From assembly GCA_028287895.1 (NCBI GenBank), contig JAQBOV010000004.1, forward strand, positions 1 through 64,000: a stretch of 64,000 bases of DNA. Reading direction: 5' to 3'. The notes beneath the pieces were generated by a model. The model did not search any database and was not told the origin of the DNA. It saw only the letters and a program-made list of their open reading frames with translations. Within the stretch, counting starts at the first letter, position 1, and every line of letters starts with the position of its first letter. The DNA comes from Mucilaginibacter sp. GTDB taxonomy: Bacteria; Bacteroidota; Bacteroidia; Sphingobacteriales; Sphingobacteriaceae. Position numbers and translations under genes: made by a program. Below, piece after piece: positions 10,501 to 18,538 of this stretch.

Positions 10501-11296
10501 ATCCACCAGCCCGGCAGCGGGTGCACAGAATGATGATCCGAATGACCAGGGACAGGTTTACAATCTTAATTTACTGTTGCCGGCGGCGGGCAGCTACACG
10601 ATCAGCACTACTTATGATAATACAGCCACTATCTACCGGAGCAATGGCGGGGTAAGCGGCTATCCTTTCAAAATAGGCAACGTTTTTAGCATTACCGGCA
10701 ATTCGGCTACCTCTTCTTTGGATACAGCCTATTACAAGAATTTTTATTATTACTTATACGATATTCATTTAAAAAGCCCTGGTTGCGGATCGGTTGTAAG
10801 GCAGGCGGTAACGGTTAGCAGGCCTGTGATCACCCAAAACGGCACTACTTTAAGTTCAAGTTCTGCGTCCAATAATCAGTGGTATTTAAATGGCAACCTT
10901 ATTGCCGGTGCAACCGGCCCAAGCTATTTACCGCTGCAGAGTGGCAATTACCAGGTGTATGTTACCCTTAGTAATGGCTGCACGACCCAGTCTGATAATT
11001 TCGTATACGTGATACTGTCCAAAAATCCGGGTGAAAACGATATCGGACTTACCGTATTCCCCGTACCTGCGGGCAGAGAGCTGAATGTTCTGTTTGCAGC
11101 AAAAACAGCCGCCCGATTAAATCTGTCTTTGGTAAACAGCATCGGGCAAACTAACTATTCACAAATAGAAATGCTGCCGGGGGGCAACTTCAGTACATTG
11201 ATTGATGTTGGTGGCCTTGCCCCGGGAACTTATATACTAAGAATACTGTTAGGGCAAAAGTTATACAGCCGGAAAATAATTATCGACAGAAAGTAG
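7562..11296 (+). CDS. S8 (subtilisin-like) serine peptidase with GEVED and T9SS type A domains
   Basis: I place the start at 7562 because MKQRYTALITFFLVIFAVRVFAQ is a clean signal peptide; the frame stays open upstream to 7451 but with an unlikely leader. In this numbering the protein is 1244 residues. The S8 domain has Asp130 (AVWDGG), His157 (DHATHVSG) and Ser383 (LSGTSQAAP), so the triad is complete. A beta-sandwich follows, then a GEVED-type domain near 640-735 (FIDWNGNGVFDANELV, ending GETQDYRV). Next come CARDB-like and Ig-like segments, and a type A T9SS sorting domain at the end (LTVFPVPAGRELNVLF ... KIIIDRK). It is likely a surface or secreted protease. It is divergent from the T9SS gene to its left. 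Confidence 0.93.
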   Translation: MKQRYTALITFFLVIFAVRVFAQQPLVSAANKKELVNLTARSNALYVKGRQQALSLAQSRGWVLRRKTKNGGILALQGTNKRGFPIYFVTDDNIISAATTNTNTVQPGGSLGLNLSGSSALLNNKLAVWDGGAVYKGHQEFAGKTITIGDASTIIDHATHVSGTMLAKGVYPPAKGMAFDATTLLSYDFNNDIAEMSAAAPGLLLSNHSYGELGGWVFDDSFNRWEWYGIPGDTVDYTFGFYGDHTQSFDKIAYNAPYYLIVEAAGNAHASTGPAVGQDYYGYKSASDQTWVDKGPRPAGISSNDGYDCISSTANAKNIITVGAVNPLPYGPTSAQGITSAYFSSWGPTDDGRIKPDLAGNGLNVLSTGSSSTTSYITLSGTSQAAPNITGSLYLLQEYYAGKNSGTFMRAATLKGLACHTAFDAGNAGPDYVYGWGLLDMKSAAQAITDNGTKSLLKESVLSQGATQTLSVVASGNGALRATISWTDPEGAITTDGVINDRTPKLVNDLDVRVSDTAGTYQPWVLDPSNPSAAATTGDNIRDNVEQVYIAGAIPGRAYTIKVSHKGTLKSGSQAYSLIVTGIGGTAYCASGPLSSADSRIDKLSLSNLNNTPPAGCSTYSDYTNLTVQLEQNKTYPLSLTLGTCGANFDKIARVFIDWNGNGVFDANELVTTTDIVSATGSYTSNITVPASVIPGNFSLMRVVMTETSDSSAVKACGSYAKGETQDYRVQFLPTSIDAGVIAIVNPSAGGNCTGTTPVTVTLKNFGSAAISAIPVKVTIAAPDGTVTTFSQNYPGTLAPSAQDDFTFTNAFNITAGSTYTITASTNLPGDLVAGNDQVTKTVAIDNPPMATSLTANYCNASNSYLLSGMGDGELLWYTGITDAVPFAFGSPTVTTQAPGNNTYYAGLNDFSGTVGPPTKNVFTAGGYNQFTPAVNVFTRIPLIIESARLYIGNPGKITFNVSDSSGEIVSSATINALATSTSPAAGAQNDDPNDQGQVYNLNLLLPAAGSYTISTTYDNTATIYRSNGGVSGYPFKIGNVFSITGNSATSSLDTAYYKNFYYYLYDIHLKSPGCGSVVRQAVTVSRPVITQNGTTLSSSSASNNQWYLNGNLIAGATGPSYLPLQSGNYQVYVTLSNGCTTQSDNFVYVILSKNPGENDIGLTVFPVPAGRELNVLFAAKTAARLNLSLVNSIGQTNYSQIEMLPGGNFSTLIDVGGLAPGTYILRILLGQKLYSRKIIIDRK

Positions 11297-11302
11297 AATC
11301 AG

Positions 11303-11334
11303 GATTTGACAACGCCCCGGGGAGTTGCCAAATC
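11303..11334. terminator. hairpin between convergent genes
   Basis: GATTTG-a-CAAC (11303-11313) pairs with GTTG-c-CAAATC (11324-11334) around a GC-rich loop that is itself palindromic (CCCCGGGG). It lies between the convergent S8 protease and small outer-membrane protein genes, so it probably ends transcription from both sides. The T-tract is weak. Confidence 0.55.
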
Positions 11335-11346
11335 TTAACAGAATTA

Positions 11347-11853
11347 TTAAAAGGCGTATTTTATACCCAAGCCAGGCGCGACATCAAAAAATGGGCCGGT
11401 GGCAAGCTCAATTCTTGGGTTCAGATCAAGGCTCACTGCAATAGGGGATTTGGGTATTACATACTCAAGCCCGATCACCCCGTCCACACCTAACAAAATC
11501 TGGCTGCTGTTGTAGAACTCGTTATCGCCGTTAAATCTTTTGTACACACCTGCGCCAACTGCACCCACGTGCGCACCGAAGCCGTAATAAAATCTAAATC
11601 CTTCCATACCGAATGCCTGCTGATTCAGCTCGTATAAACCGGTAAATACCAGTCCGTGTGAGCGGAATCCGATCAGACCTTCCAGCGAAGTGGTTTTATC
11701 CATAAAGTATTTGCCGGAGATGCCATTCTCATAACCGCCAAATTTTAATCCCAATGCGAACTGATAATTCGGTCTGTAATCTTGTGCTTTTGAGCGGTTA
11801 CCGATCAGTAAAAATGCTCCAAAAATAAGTAGAAGGTAAGTAGTTCTTTTCAT
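11347..11853 (-). CDS. small outer-membrane beta-barrel-like protein
   Basis: The start is placed at 11853 (MKRTTYLLLIFGAFLLIGNRSKAQ), a good signal peptide; an in-frame Met five codons upstream (11868) is possible. The mature part is about 145 residues with alternating aromatic/hydrophobic strands (YQFALGLKFGGYENGISGKYF, LEGLIGFRSHGLVFTGLYE, GAHVGAVGAGVYKRF) and ends in Phe (GLGIKYAF), as expected for an eight-stranded outer-membrane barrel. The function is unknown. It is convergent with the S8 protease and separated from it by a hairpin. Confidence 0.75.
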   Translation of the reverse strand: MKRTTYLLLIFGAFLLIGNRSKAQDYRPNYQFALGLKFGGYENGISGKYFMDKTTSLEGLIGFRSHGLVFTGLYELNQQAFGMEGFRFYYGFGAHVGAVGAGVYKRFNGDNEFYNSSQILLGVDGVIGLEYVIPKSPIAVSLDLNPRIELATGPFFDVAPGLGIKYAF

Positions 11854-12071
11854 AGACGTTTTTTGCAAAGAACGGTAGTTTTTATTATTTATTTCCTATT
11901 TACCTTAATTGTAGCTTGCATTGATTTGATTATCAATGACAAAGTTTAACCGGCCCTGTCCCGCAGGTAACATTTTTGATACATTAATGGCCCTGTTTTA
12001 AGATGAGCAAAAGTGTATTTTGCAGCGGGGATTTATTTTAAATGGGTTAAATTAGGCAAAATTTAGTTTGG

Positions 12072-13796
12072 ATGAATATGAGGCATATACTTAAAATTGA
12101 AAAGAAATATCGGGCGTTAATGCTTTTAATGGCTGCATTTTTTATACCTGCCGGGTATGTGCAGGGGCAGCCGGCAAAAGATAACAGCAACGAATATCGT
12201 AACGGAATGGTGGTTTGTGCCTATCCTGATGCGGCTCTGGCAGGACTAAATGTATTAAAGAAAGGCGGCAACGCCGTTGATGCGGCGGTAGCTGTGCAGT
12301 TTGCGCTGGCAGTAACCTTACCCGAGGCCGGTAATATCGGCGGTGGAGGATTTATGGTATACCGCCCGGCTAAGGGCGCGGCAAATACGCTGGACTTCAG
12401 GGAAAAGGCCCCAGGCGCGGCAAGCCAGAACATGTATCTTGATTCGGCAGGGAACGTGATCCCGGCGATGAGCCTTTCAACTCACCGGGCTTCAGGCGTG
12501 CCGGGCTCGGTTGACGGTATGGTAGAAGCACACCGAAAATACGGCCGCCTGAAGTGGGAAGAATTGGTGCAGCCTGCTATCGATCTTGCCCGCGGCGGTT
12601 TTAAAATAACCAAACGACTGGCTGAGGACCTCAACCGTAACGGCGCAGATTTTAGAAGATTAAATGAGGGTAAAAACTATCTGATAAAAGATACACCCTG
12701 GCAGCAGGGCGACCTGTTAGTGCAGGAAGACCTGGCTAAAACGCTGGAACAGATACGCGATAAAGGAAGGGCCGGATTTTATGAAGGCGAGGTGGCTGAG
12801 GAATTAGTCGGTGAGATGCAAAACGGAAAAGGGCTGATATCAAGGACCGATCTCAAAAATTATCATTCAGTTTGGCGCAAGGCCCTTACCGGCAGCTATA
12901 AAGGATACAAAATAATCACCATGCCACCACCATCAAGCGGCGGCATTGCCTTATTGCAACTATTGCAATCGGTAGAGAAATATCCTTTAAGCAGGTGGGG
13001 CTTCAACCGGGATTCCACCGTTCAATTGCTGGTAGAGGCCGAACGCCGCGTATATGCCGACCGTTCTAAATACCTGGGCGACCCGGATTTTTACAAGGTA
13101 CCCACAGATAGTTTATTAAGGCCGGCCTATAACCGGTTACGGATGAGCAGTTTTAGCTGGGATATGGCCACTGCGAGCGCCAGCATACAGCCAGGCACAT
13201 TTGCCGGCTATGAGAGCGACCAAACTACCCATTATTCTATTGTCGACCGCCAGGGAAATGCAGTAGCCATTACCACTACCCTTAATGGTTCATTTGGGTC
13301 GAAGATATTTGTACGGCGCGGGGGCTTTCTGTTGAATAACGAGATGGATGATTTCAGTTCTAAGCCTGGCGTGCCCAATATGTTTGGTTTAGTTGGTGGC
13401 AAAGCCAACAGCATTCAGCCGGGAAAACGGATGCTCTCATCGATGACGCCAACGATTATAGAAAAAGATGGCAAGTTGTTTATGGTGGTGGGTACGCCCG
13501 GCGGGTCTACTATTATTACTTCGGTTTTTCAGACGATATTGAATGTGATCGAATTTAACCAAAACATGCAGCAGGCTGTCGAGTCAAAACGTTTTCATCA
13601 TCAATGGCTGCCCGATGTGGTTTACATCGAGCAAACTGCAATAGACAGTCTGGCCCGTGTTAAACTGGAGCAAAAAGGGTATAAAATAGTTGAAGGCGGC
13701 CCAAGCGGGCGTGTAGATGCTATACTGAAAACCAAATCGGGCTACTACGAAGGCGGCGCTGATCCGCGAGGCGACGATACTAAATTGGGGTGGTGA
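12072..13796 (+). CDS. ggt: gamma-glutamyltransferase (glutathione hydrolase)
   Basis: This 574-residue Ntn-hydrolase cleaves or transfers the gamma-glutamyl group of glutathione and related compounds in the periplasm. The N-terminus is hydrophobic and signal-like (ALMLLMAAFFIPAGYVQGQ). Family features are GGNAVDAAVAVQFALAVTLPE and GGGGFMVYR near the start. DQTTHYSIVDRQGNAVAIT holds the autocleavage site, with Thr385 the predicted nucleophile and N-terminus of the small subunit. LLNNEMDDFSSKPG and GGSTIITSVFQ follow. All regions expected of an active enzyme are present and the length is typical. A second Met two codons into the frame is an alternative start. Upstream and downstream genes are unrelated. 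Confidence 0.96.
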   Translation: MNMRHILKIEKKYRALMLLMAAFFIPAGYVQGQPAKDNSNEYRNGMVVCAYPDAALAGLNVLKKGGNAVDAAVAVQFALAVTLPEAGNIGGGGFMVYRPAKGAANTLDFREKAPGAASQNMYLDSAGNVIPAMSLSTHRASGVPGSVDGMVEAHRKYGRLKWEELVQPAIDLARGGFKITKRLAEDLNRNGADFRRLNEGKNYLIKDTPWQQGDLLVQEDLAKTLEQIRDKGRAGFYEGEVAEELVGEMQNGKGLISRTDLKNYHSVWRKALTGSYKGYKIITMPPPSSGGIALLQLLQSVEKYPLSRWGFNRDSTVQLLVEAERRVYADRSKYLGDPDFYKVPTDSLLRPAYNRLRMSSFSWDMATASASIQPGTFAGYESDQTTHYSIVDRQGNAVAITTTLNGSFGSKIFVRRGGFLLNNEMDDFSSKPGVPNMFGLVGGKANSIQPGKRMLSSMTPTIIEKDGKLFMVVGTPGGSTIITSVFQTILNVIEFNQNMQQAVESKRFHHQWLPDVVYIEQTAIDSLARVKLEQKGYKIVEGGPSGRVDAILKTKSGYYEGGADPRGDDTKLGW

Positions 13797-13843
13797 ACCA
13801 GTGCCGGTTTGCAGTGACGAGTGTAAAACCGAAAAAAAACTAC

Positions 13844-13871
13844 CAATTGCAAACTGCCCGCCGCAAACTGG
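13844..13871. repeat. four tandem heptamers in the ggt-marR gap
   Basis: CAATTGC, AAACTGC, CCGCCGC and AAACTGG follow one another without gaps, a 7-nt period. The same period with other consensus words occurs at 25374, 26266 and 38278. It lies just upstream of the presumed marR -7 box (TAAATTTG, 13881-13888). Confidence 0.5.
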
Positions 13872-13923
13872 ATTATGAACTAAATTTGTATAATCAATTC
13901 ACGTAGTTTATGTTTGCCCGGCA

Positions 13924-14370
13924 ATGCCTAATCATATAAAACACCAGGAAACGATAGATTATTTTTTAAAAATAGTGTGGCAAACGATGGCTAACCGTTA
14001 TAACCAGTTAGTCACCGAATTTGGCATCACCCAGTCTATCGGTTATTTGCTTATTAATATTGATGAAAAGGAGGGCACAACGGTTTCTCAGGCGGCGTCA
14101 TTGTTGGGCTTGAAATCCACCAGCCTGTCGCGTATGTTAAGCCAGCTGGAAAAAACAGGTTTGATCTACCGGGAATCAAACCAGGGTGATAAGCGCTCAG
14201 TTAAGATATACCTGACCGAATTGGGTAAAGAAAAAAGGCACCTGGCCCGGGGCGTGGTAAGGCAGTTTAATAACTATCTGAATAAGCACATTAACGAACA
14301 TGATAAGGAATACCTTACCGCAATGCTTAAAAAGCTAAACCAGCTTACCCTTAACTACAAACCCGAGTGA
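13924..14370 (+). CDS. MarR-family transcriptional regulator
   Basis: This 148-residue winged-helix regulator has a dimerisation helix (YFLKIVWQTMANRYNQL), the recognition region SQAASLLGLKSTSLSRMLSQLEKTGLIYRE, the beta-wing with DKRSVKIYLTELGKE (the conserved D-R-S of MarR wings) and a C-terminal dimer helix. MarR proteins usually repress nearby or divergent genes and respond to small ligands; the ligand is not predictable. A TAAATTTG -7 box lies at 13881-13888. No obvious partner gene adjoins: ggt lies upstream in the same direction and two FKBP lipoproteins lie downstream. Confidence 0.93.
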   Translation: MPNHIKHQETIDYFLKIVWQTMANRYNQLVTEFGITQSIGYLLINIDEKEGTTVSQAASLLGLKSTSLSRMLSQLEKTGLIYRESNQGDKRSVKIYLTELGKEKRHLARGVVRQFNNYLNKHINEHDKEYLTAMLKKLNQLTLNYKPE

Positions 14371-14500
14371 CCGCCACGCGCAATCTTATACCGCAAAGAC
14401 TTAAAATTAAACGCTAAAAAAGACGTTAGCTCATGTAAGCCGGATAAACAATTTTTAAACTTTGAACAGGGTTATTCACATGTTGTTTTTTTAAAGGTAT

Positions 14501-14527
14501 TCACCGGGGGCTGCGCAGCCCCGGTGA
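14501..14527. repeat. strong GC-rich palindrome
   Basis: TCACCGGGG-g-CTGC is followed directly by GCAGCCCCGGTGA, a near-perfect 13-bp dyad with one extra G and almost no loop. It lies 130 bp after marR and 70 bp before the FKBP genes, with no T-tract after it. It could be a marR terminator, a cruciform or protein-binding site, or a copy of a dispersed palindrome. Confidence 0.6.
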
Positions 14528-14598
14528 GGTCAATTGTTAAAAAGTGTTAAGCTGTCGTTTTTGAATTTTAAAACAATAAATTTGTCGATTGAAATAAG

Positions 14599-15096
14599 AT
14601 GAGTAAGTGGCTGTTATCAATATTGCTTATTTGCTGCATTGTGGTGGGGTGTACGAAGAGCAATAGCAGTTCTACTGTATACAAAGCGCAGGCAGCTATC
14701 GATGATAAGATCATAGCGGACTATATTGCCGCAAATGGTTTAAGTGGTAAGGCCCTGAAAGCTAAAGATACATCAGGTGTTTATTATATCGTTTTGCAGC
14801 CGGGGCAGGGGAATGATCTGTTTACCTCATCGACCCAGGTAACCGTGGGTGATACCGGTAAACTGCTGACAACAGGGACGGTGTTTTATAAAACCAATGA
14901 ATTTCATCCCTCATACGTATTGGGGCAGATGATATTAGGCTGGCAGCTGGGGCTGCCGAAAATTAAAAAAGGCGGTATAGTCAGATTACTTATACCTTCG
15001 CGCTATGCTTATGGCCCGTATCCACAGGCGGATTACGGTTTGCCTGCCAATGCGATACTCGACTTTGATATTAAAATTTACGATATAAAGAATTAA
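14599..15096 (+). CDS. FKBP-type peptidyl-prolyl isomerase lipoprotein
   Basis: This 165-residue protein has a lipoprotein signal (LLSILLICCIVVGCTKSN, lipobox VGC). After a short spacer comes an FKBP domain: VTVGDTGKLLTTGTVFYKTN, then ILGWQLGLPKIKKGGIVRLLIPSRYAYG and ILDFDIKIYDI. The Trp (GW) and the Tyr of RYAYG, which line the FKBP pocket, are present, but the usual FD after the G-x-x-F strand is FY, so the active site is altered. It is probably anchored in the outer or inner membrane facing the periplasm. Nine bases separate it from the two-domain FKBP gene that follows, so the two form an operon. A TAAATTTG -7 box at 14577-14584 would give a very short leader. Confidence 0.88.
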   Translation: MSKWLLSILLICCIVVGCTKSNSSSTVYKAQAAIDDKIIADYIAANGLSGKALKAKDTSGVYYIVLQPGQGNDLFTSSTQVTVGDTGKLLTTGTVFYKTNEFHPSYVLGQMILGWQLGLPKIKKGGIVRLLIPSRYAYGPYPQADYGLPANAILDFDIKIYDIKN

Positions 15097-15105
15097 TACA
15101 TATAA

Positions 15106-16062
15106 ATGAAACAAACGCTTTTTACCTTTTTATTACTTTCTGCCATCGGTTTTGTATCCTGCCGGAAAAGTGGGAGCCAACCTGATATCAAGCAATTTGA
15201 TCAGCAACAGATACAGCAATATATTGCCGCTAATAATATAACTGGTATGCAGAGTGTTCCCAGCAGTGATACCACAGGCATCTGGTACAAAATAATTGAT
15301 CGTGGGGATACCACCAGGAGTGTAGATTACCCGGATGAGATAGCACTGGTTTACACGCTTCGCTCATTCGATGGCAAATTTATAGCTGCCGATACCGTTT
15401 TGAATCATTTTGACGGATTTTTGGGCCATCTAGGCCCTAACGGGTTTATGCTGGCTATCCATAACATTTTGAAATATAAGGGCAGTAAAATCAGGGTGCT
15501 TGTGCCTTCGCACCTGGCTTATGGAGTTACCGGCTTTGGTTCCGGCAGCTCGACAATTACCTCCGGCAGGATAGCAGGCAATCAATGCCTTGACTATACG
15601 GCGTATATGGTCAGTGACCAAAAAGCGGGCGACGACCCGGCAATAAAGATAAATGACCAAAAGGTTTACGATGATTTGGTAATTAAAAATTACATGTCTG
15701 CTAATAGCTTGTCCGGTTATTCACAAACCGCAGACGGCCTGTATTATAAAATTCTTAAGGTAGGTAATCCCGATTCTACTATTAATAATAATTCAAGCGT
15801 AACATTAAACTATACGGGCAAATTAATGAACGGGACCATTTTTGATGATCACAGCACCACTACAGGTACATTTTCTGACCTTAATAACACGCTGGGGGCT
15901 GTTGGTTTTGTTGAAGGACTGAAATTAATTCATGGCGGTGGTAATATTTCGATACTTCTGCCTTCGCGTTTAGGGTACGGTCCGAGTGCCAATGGGGCGA
16001 TCCCTGCAAATGCTTGTTTAAGATTTGATTTCTCCAATATAGTAGTCACCAATTATTATTAG
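15106..16062 (+). CDS. lipoprotein with two FKBP domains
   Basis: This 318-residue protein has a lipoprotein signal (FTFLLLSAIGFVSCRKSG, lipobox VSC) and two FKBP-like domains. The first, about residues 30-160, is degenerate (ALVYTLRSFDGKFIAADTVL, FMLAIHNILKYKGSKIRVLV, SHLAYG) and lacks the FD and Trp pocket residues. The second, about 185-316, is closer to an enzyme (SVTLNYTGKLMNGTIFDDHS, GFVEGLKLIHGGGNISILLP, SRLGYG), with Phe in place of Trp. Each domain is preceded by the same YIAANN/YMSANS-type helix as the upstream gene, so the pair arose by repeated domain duplication. It is likely a periplasmic folding factor. Confidence 0.87.
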   Translation: MKQTLFTFLLLSAIGFVSCRKSGSQPDIKQFDQQQIQQYIAANNITGMQSVPSSDTTGIWYKIIDRGDTTRSVDYPDEIALVYTLRSFDGKFIAADTVLNHFDGFLGHLGPNGFMLAIHNILKYKGSKIRVLVPSHLAYGVTGFGSGSSTITSGRIAGNQCLDYTAYMVSDQKAGDDPAIKINDQKVYDDLVIKNYMSANSLSGYSQTADGLYYKILKVGNPDSTINNNSSVTLNYTGKLMNGTIFDDHSTTTGTFSDLNNTLGAVGFVEGLKLIHGGGNISILLPSRLGYGPSANGAIPANACLRFDFSNIVVTNYY

Positions 16063-16123
16063 GTATTGGACTAATGCTTTTTCCATGCTTTTAAGGTAAC
16101 GGTCAGGAAGCGAAGGCATGATC

Positions 16124-16176
16124 AAAACGGGTTCTGCATATTTGCTGGCTCAGCATATTGCGGAACCCGTTTTTTT
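16124..16176. terminator. bidirectional terminator
   Basis: AAAACGGGTTC-t-GC (from 16124) pairs with GC-g-GAACCCGT (to 16170), followed by seven T; the left arm is preceded by A residues. It lies between the convergent FKBP operon and the SDR gene and can serve both strands. Confidence 0.8.
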
Positions 16177-16180
16177 ATAA

Positions 16181-17104
16181 TTATTTGTAAATTTCTTTTA
16201 AAGCTTCTGCCAGGCCGGGATATTTAAAAATAAACCCGTCATTTTCAATTTTCTGTGCCGATACCTTTGTGCTGCCCAATATAAGCAGGCTCATTTCGCC
16301 GAGTAAAATCTTAAAAATAAGTGAAGGTACTTTTAGCGGCCATAAGGGCCTGGACAATTGCCTGGCTAAAGCCTTCATCAACTGCTTATTGGTAACCGGT
16401 TGGGGGGCTGCCATATTGTAAATGCCCGTAAGATGAATGTTTTCTACGCCGTAAAGGTACATTTCCACAGCATCCTGCCAGTGTATCCAGGGTATCCACT
16501 GCTTTCCGCTGCCAAACGCGGTGCCGAGGCCAAACCTGAGCGGTTTGGCCATTTGCGGTAAAGCGCCGCCGCTTTTGTACAGTACCACCCCGGTACGAAA
16601 CTTTAAAACCCGCAGGCCCAGCGAACGCCCTTCGTCGGCAGCTTTTTCCCAGGCCATGCAGCATAAGGCCAAAAAATCGTTGCTCGGTAAGCTTTCTTCG
16701 GTTAATAATTCATCACCACGGTTGCCATAATACCCTGTTGCCGATGCCGATATAACGGTATTTACCTTATTGGGTTTGCTTTTTATCAACCGGTAAATTA
16801 AGCCTATTGATTTGACCCGGCTTTCAATGATTTCTTTTTTGCGTTTATCCCTCCAGCGCTTACCGGCTATACCTGTTCCGGCTAAATGGAGCACGGTATT
16901 TACTCCGTCAATGCAATGCTCATCTATTTCACCTTTGGCAACATCCCACAAATAAGTTTTCACCCGGGGATTATTGCCGGCCTTGCGGCTTAGATGGCTA
17001 ACCTGGTACCCCCGGTTTAGCAGCCTGTCAGTGATCAGTTTACCGATTAACCCCGTTCCGCCGGTAATGAGTATGTGTTTATTTGTTGCTTGCTGACGCT
17101 TCAT
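16181..17104 (-). CDS. TIGR01777-type SDR protein (SDR39U1 family epimerase)
   Basis: The start at 17104 (MKRQQATNKHILITGG) puts the nucleotide-binding GGTGLIG about ten residues in, as usual; an upstream Met at 17140 adds 12 residues. The protein is 307 residues from the chosen start. It shows the Rossmann motif, the active-site region ATGYYGNRGDELLTEE, WEKAADEG, and the C-terminal DUF1731 part (PLKVPSLIFKILLGEMSLLI ... GFIFKYPGLAEALKEI). The enzymatic reaction of this family is not firmly known. A second SDR gene lies 86 bp upstream on the same strand, within a block of stress-type genes. Confidence 0.9.
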   Translation of the reverse strand: MKRQQATNKHILITGGTGLIGKLITDRLLNRGYQVSHLSRKAGNNPRVKTYLWDVAKGEIDEHCIDGVNTVLHLAGTGIAGKRWRDKRKKEIIESRVKSIGLIYRLIKSKPNKVNTVISASATGYYGNRGDELLTEESLPSNDFLALCCMAWEKAADEGRSLGLRVLKFRTGVVLYKSGGALPQMAKPLRFGLGTAFGSGKQWIPWIHWQDAVEMYLYGVENIHLTGIYNMAAPQPVTNKQLMKALARQLSRPLWPLKVPSLIFKILLGEMSLLILGSTKVSAQKIENDGFIFKYPGLAEALKEIYK

Positions 17105-17189
17105 TGCACCGTGCAAAATACTTAATAATATATTGGCCAATTGCTCTTTAATAACGGATACTTTGCTCCTTAGCCCGCCAGGTGAGTCA

Positions 17190-18074
17190 TCAGTTGGTTA
17201 ATCTGAGTGACTGCTTAAAGGTTAAACACTGTATGGGTACAATGTCTTTGATAAAATCATCCCGGCAAATGGTGTCATGTTTAAGATTTTCGATCAGGCT
17301 TCGTGCTCCGGGATAGCTTACCGGGGTTAAAGCGTTTAACAAATGGGCCGATAGCTGGGCAGTTAAAAATGGCAGTGCCACAATGCCTGGTTTAAAATTC
17401 TTATTAATAACGATATACATCAGCAGCATTTGTTTAAACGACAATATTTCCGGGCCGCCGATATCAAATTTTCTGTTAAATGTTTTTTCATTTAATAAAC
17501 AAGCTTCCAGGTGCCCCAGTACGTCGGTTGTGGCAATGGGTTGTGACCGTGTCTTCATCCAGTTTTGTGGTATCACAATGGATGCTTTGGCGGTTAAAGT
17601 ATTAAATATTTCTAAAGCGGTGCTGCCTGGTCCGATTATCATGGTGGTATTTAATACGGTGAGCTTAGGCTTGCCACTACTGAGTATATCTTCCACCTGC
17701 AGTCGCGCCAGCACATCGCTTGTTGTGCGATTTTTGATATCGCTCACGGTAATGATCTGCCTGCAGTTAATTTTGTCAATGACCTCTATAAAATTATGCG
17801 CTGATAATGCCCCCAGTGCTGCAAACTCCGAAGTTTGTGTAAAGGCATTAACCAGGTAATAGGCAGCCTCGATATCTCCGGGCAGCGCTTCGATACTTTG
17901 GCGCCGCAACAGATCACCGGTAATTACCGTTACCGCCGCGTGCGGATAATTGTTATTTTTATAGAAATGGTCTTTATCCCTTACAAGACAGACAACCTCA
18001 TGGCCTTTTTCGAGTAGTACGGGAATCAGGTGTGTGCCGATATAACTATTGGCACCTGCAAGCAACACTTTCAT
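17190..18074 (-). CDS. NAD(P)-binding SDR/NmrA-like protein
   Basis: This 294-residue protein starts MKVLLAGANSYIGTHLIPVLLEKGHEVVCLVRD, an atypical-SDR Rossmann fold (GANSYIG in place of GxxGxxG). It continues with VITGDLLRR, AAYYLVNAF and a C-terminal NmrA-like half (FDIGGPEILSFKQMLLMYI). Longer homologues carry a C-terminal DUF2867 domain, absent here. The catalytic YxxxK is not evident, so it may be a redox sensor or an enzyme of unknown substrate. It lies in a leftward run with the TIGR01777 gene and the Dabb gene. Confidence 0.85.
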   Translation of the reverse strand: MKVLLAGANSYIGTHLIPVLLEKGHEVVCLVRDKDHFYKNNNYPHAAVTVITGDLLRRQSIEALPGDIEAAYYLVNAFTQTSEFAALGALSAHNFIEVIDKINCRQIITVSDIKNRTTSDVLARLQVEDILSSGKPKLTVLNTTMIIGPGSTALEIFNTLTAKASIVIPQNWMKTRSQPIATTDVLGHLEACLLNEKTFNRKFDIGGPEILSFKQMLLMYIVINKNFKPGIVALPFLTAQLSAHLLNALTPVSYPGARSLIENLKHDTICRDDFIKDIVPIQCLTFKQSLRLTN

Positions 18075-18142
18075 GTAAATTTCAACAACAAAATGCTCAA
18101 GGTGTTTTTATAATCGGCCTTTATCCGGTAATAAATTCAGCA

Positions 18143-18454
18143 TTAAATATTTACACTATCCTGCACGACCACTTTTGCGCATAAAGGTTTAGCATATTCT
18201 TCAGCGAAAATTACATGAGTTGGATCTGCCTGGTAAGCATCCTGTGCGGCTTTATCATTAAACAGCAGCAGCAGCGAAACATCGTAGGAGCGGTCAATCA
18301 CCTCACGGTCGGTATCGGCAGGCGCACCAATGTGCATATCACGGATATGCGTAATAGGAATAAGGGTATTCAGACCCTCGATCAATCTGGCTTTATCTTC
18401 TTTGTTTTTTAACCAGAAATGTACGTGGTGGACGAAGGTGTTTTTTAGAAACAT
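18143..18454 (-). CDS. Dabb (stress-responsive alpha/beta-barrel) domain protein
   Basis: This 103-residue protein consists of one Dabb domain: FVHHVHFWLKNKEDKARLIEGLNTL, the central IGAPADTDREVIDRSYDVSLLLLF, and YQADPTHVIFAEEYAKPLCAKVVVQD. These are the H-x-H strand, the Y-D-x-S-L strand and the Y-x-x-H-P/T-H segment expected for the family. Dabb proteins form ferredoxin-like dimers; bacterial members are mostly uncharacterised. It lies between the AarF kinase and SDR genes on the same strand. Confidence 0.9.
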   Translation of the reverse strand: MFLKNTFVHHVHFWLKNKEDKARLIEGLNTLIPITHIRDMHIGAPADTDREVIDRSYDVSLLLLFNDKAAQDAYQADPTHVIFAEEYAKPLCAKVVVQDSVNI

Positions 18455-18538
18455 AGTTTTTATAAATTATGGATGAAATATGTCAAAAAAATGTAAGGAT
18501 TGCAAATCTGATTCGTCATTTTAATTAATGGTCGCAAA

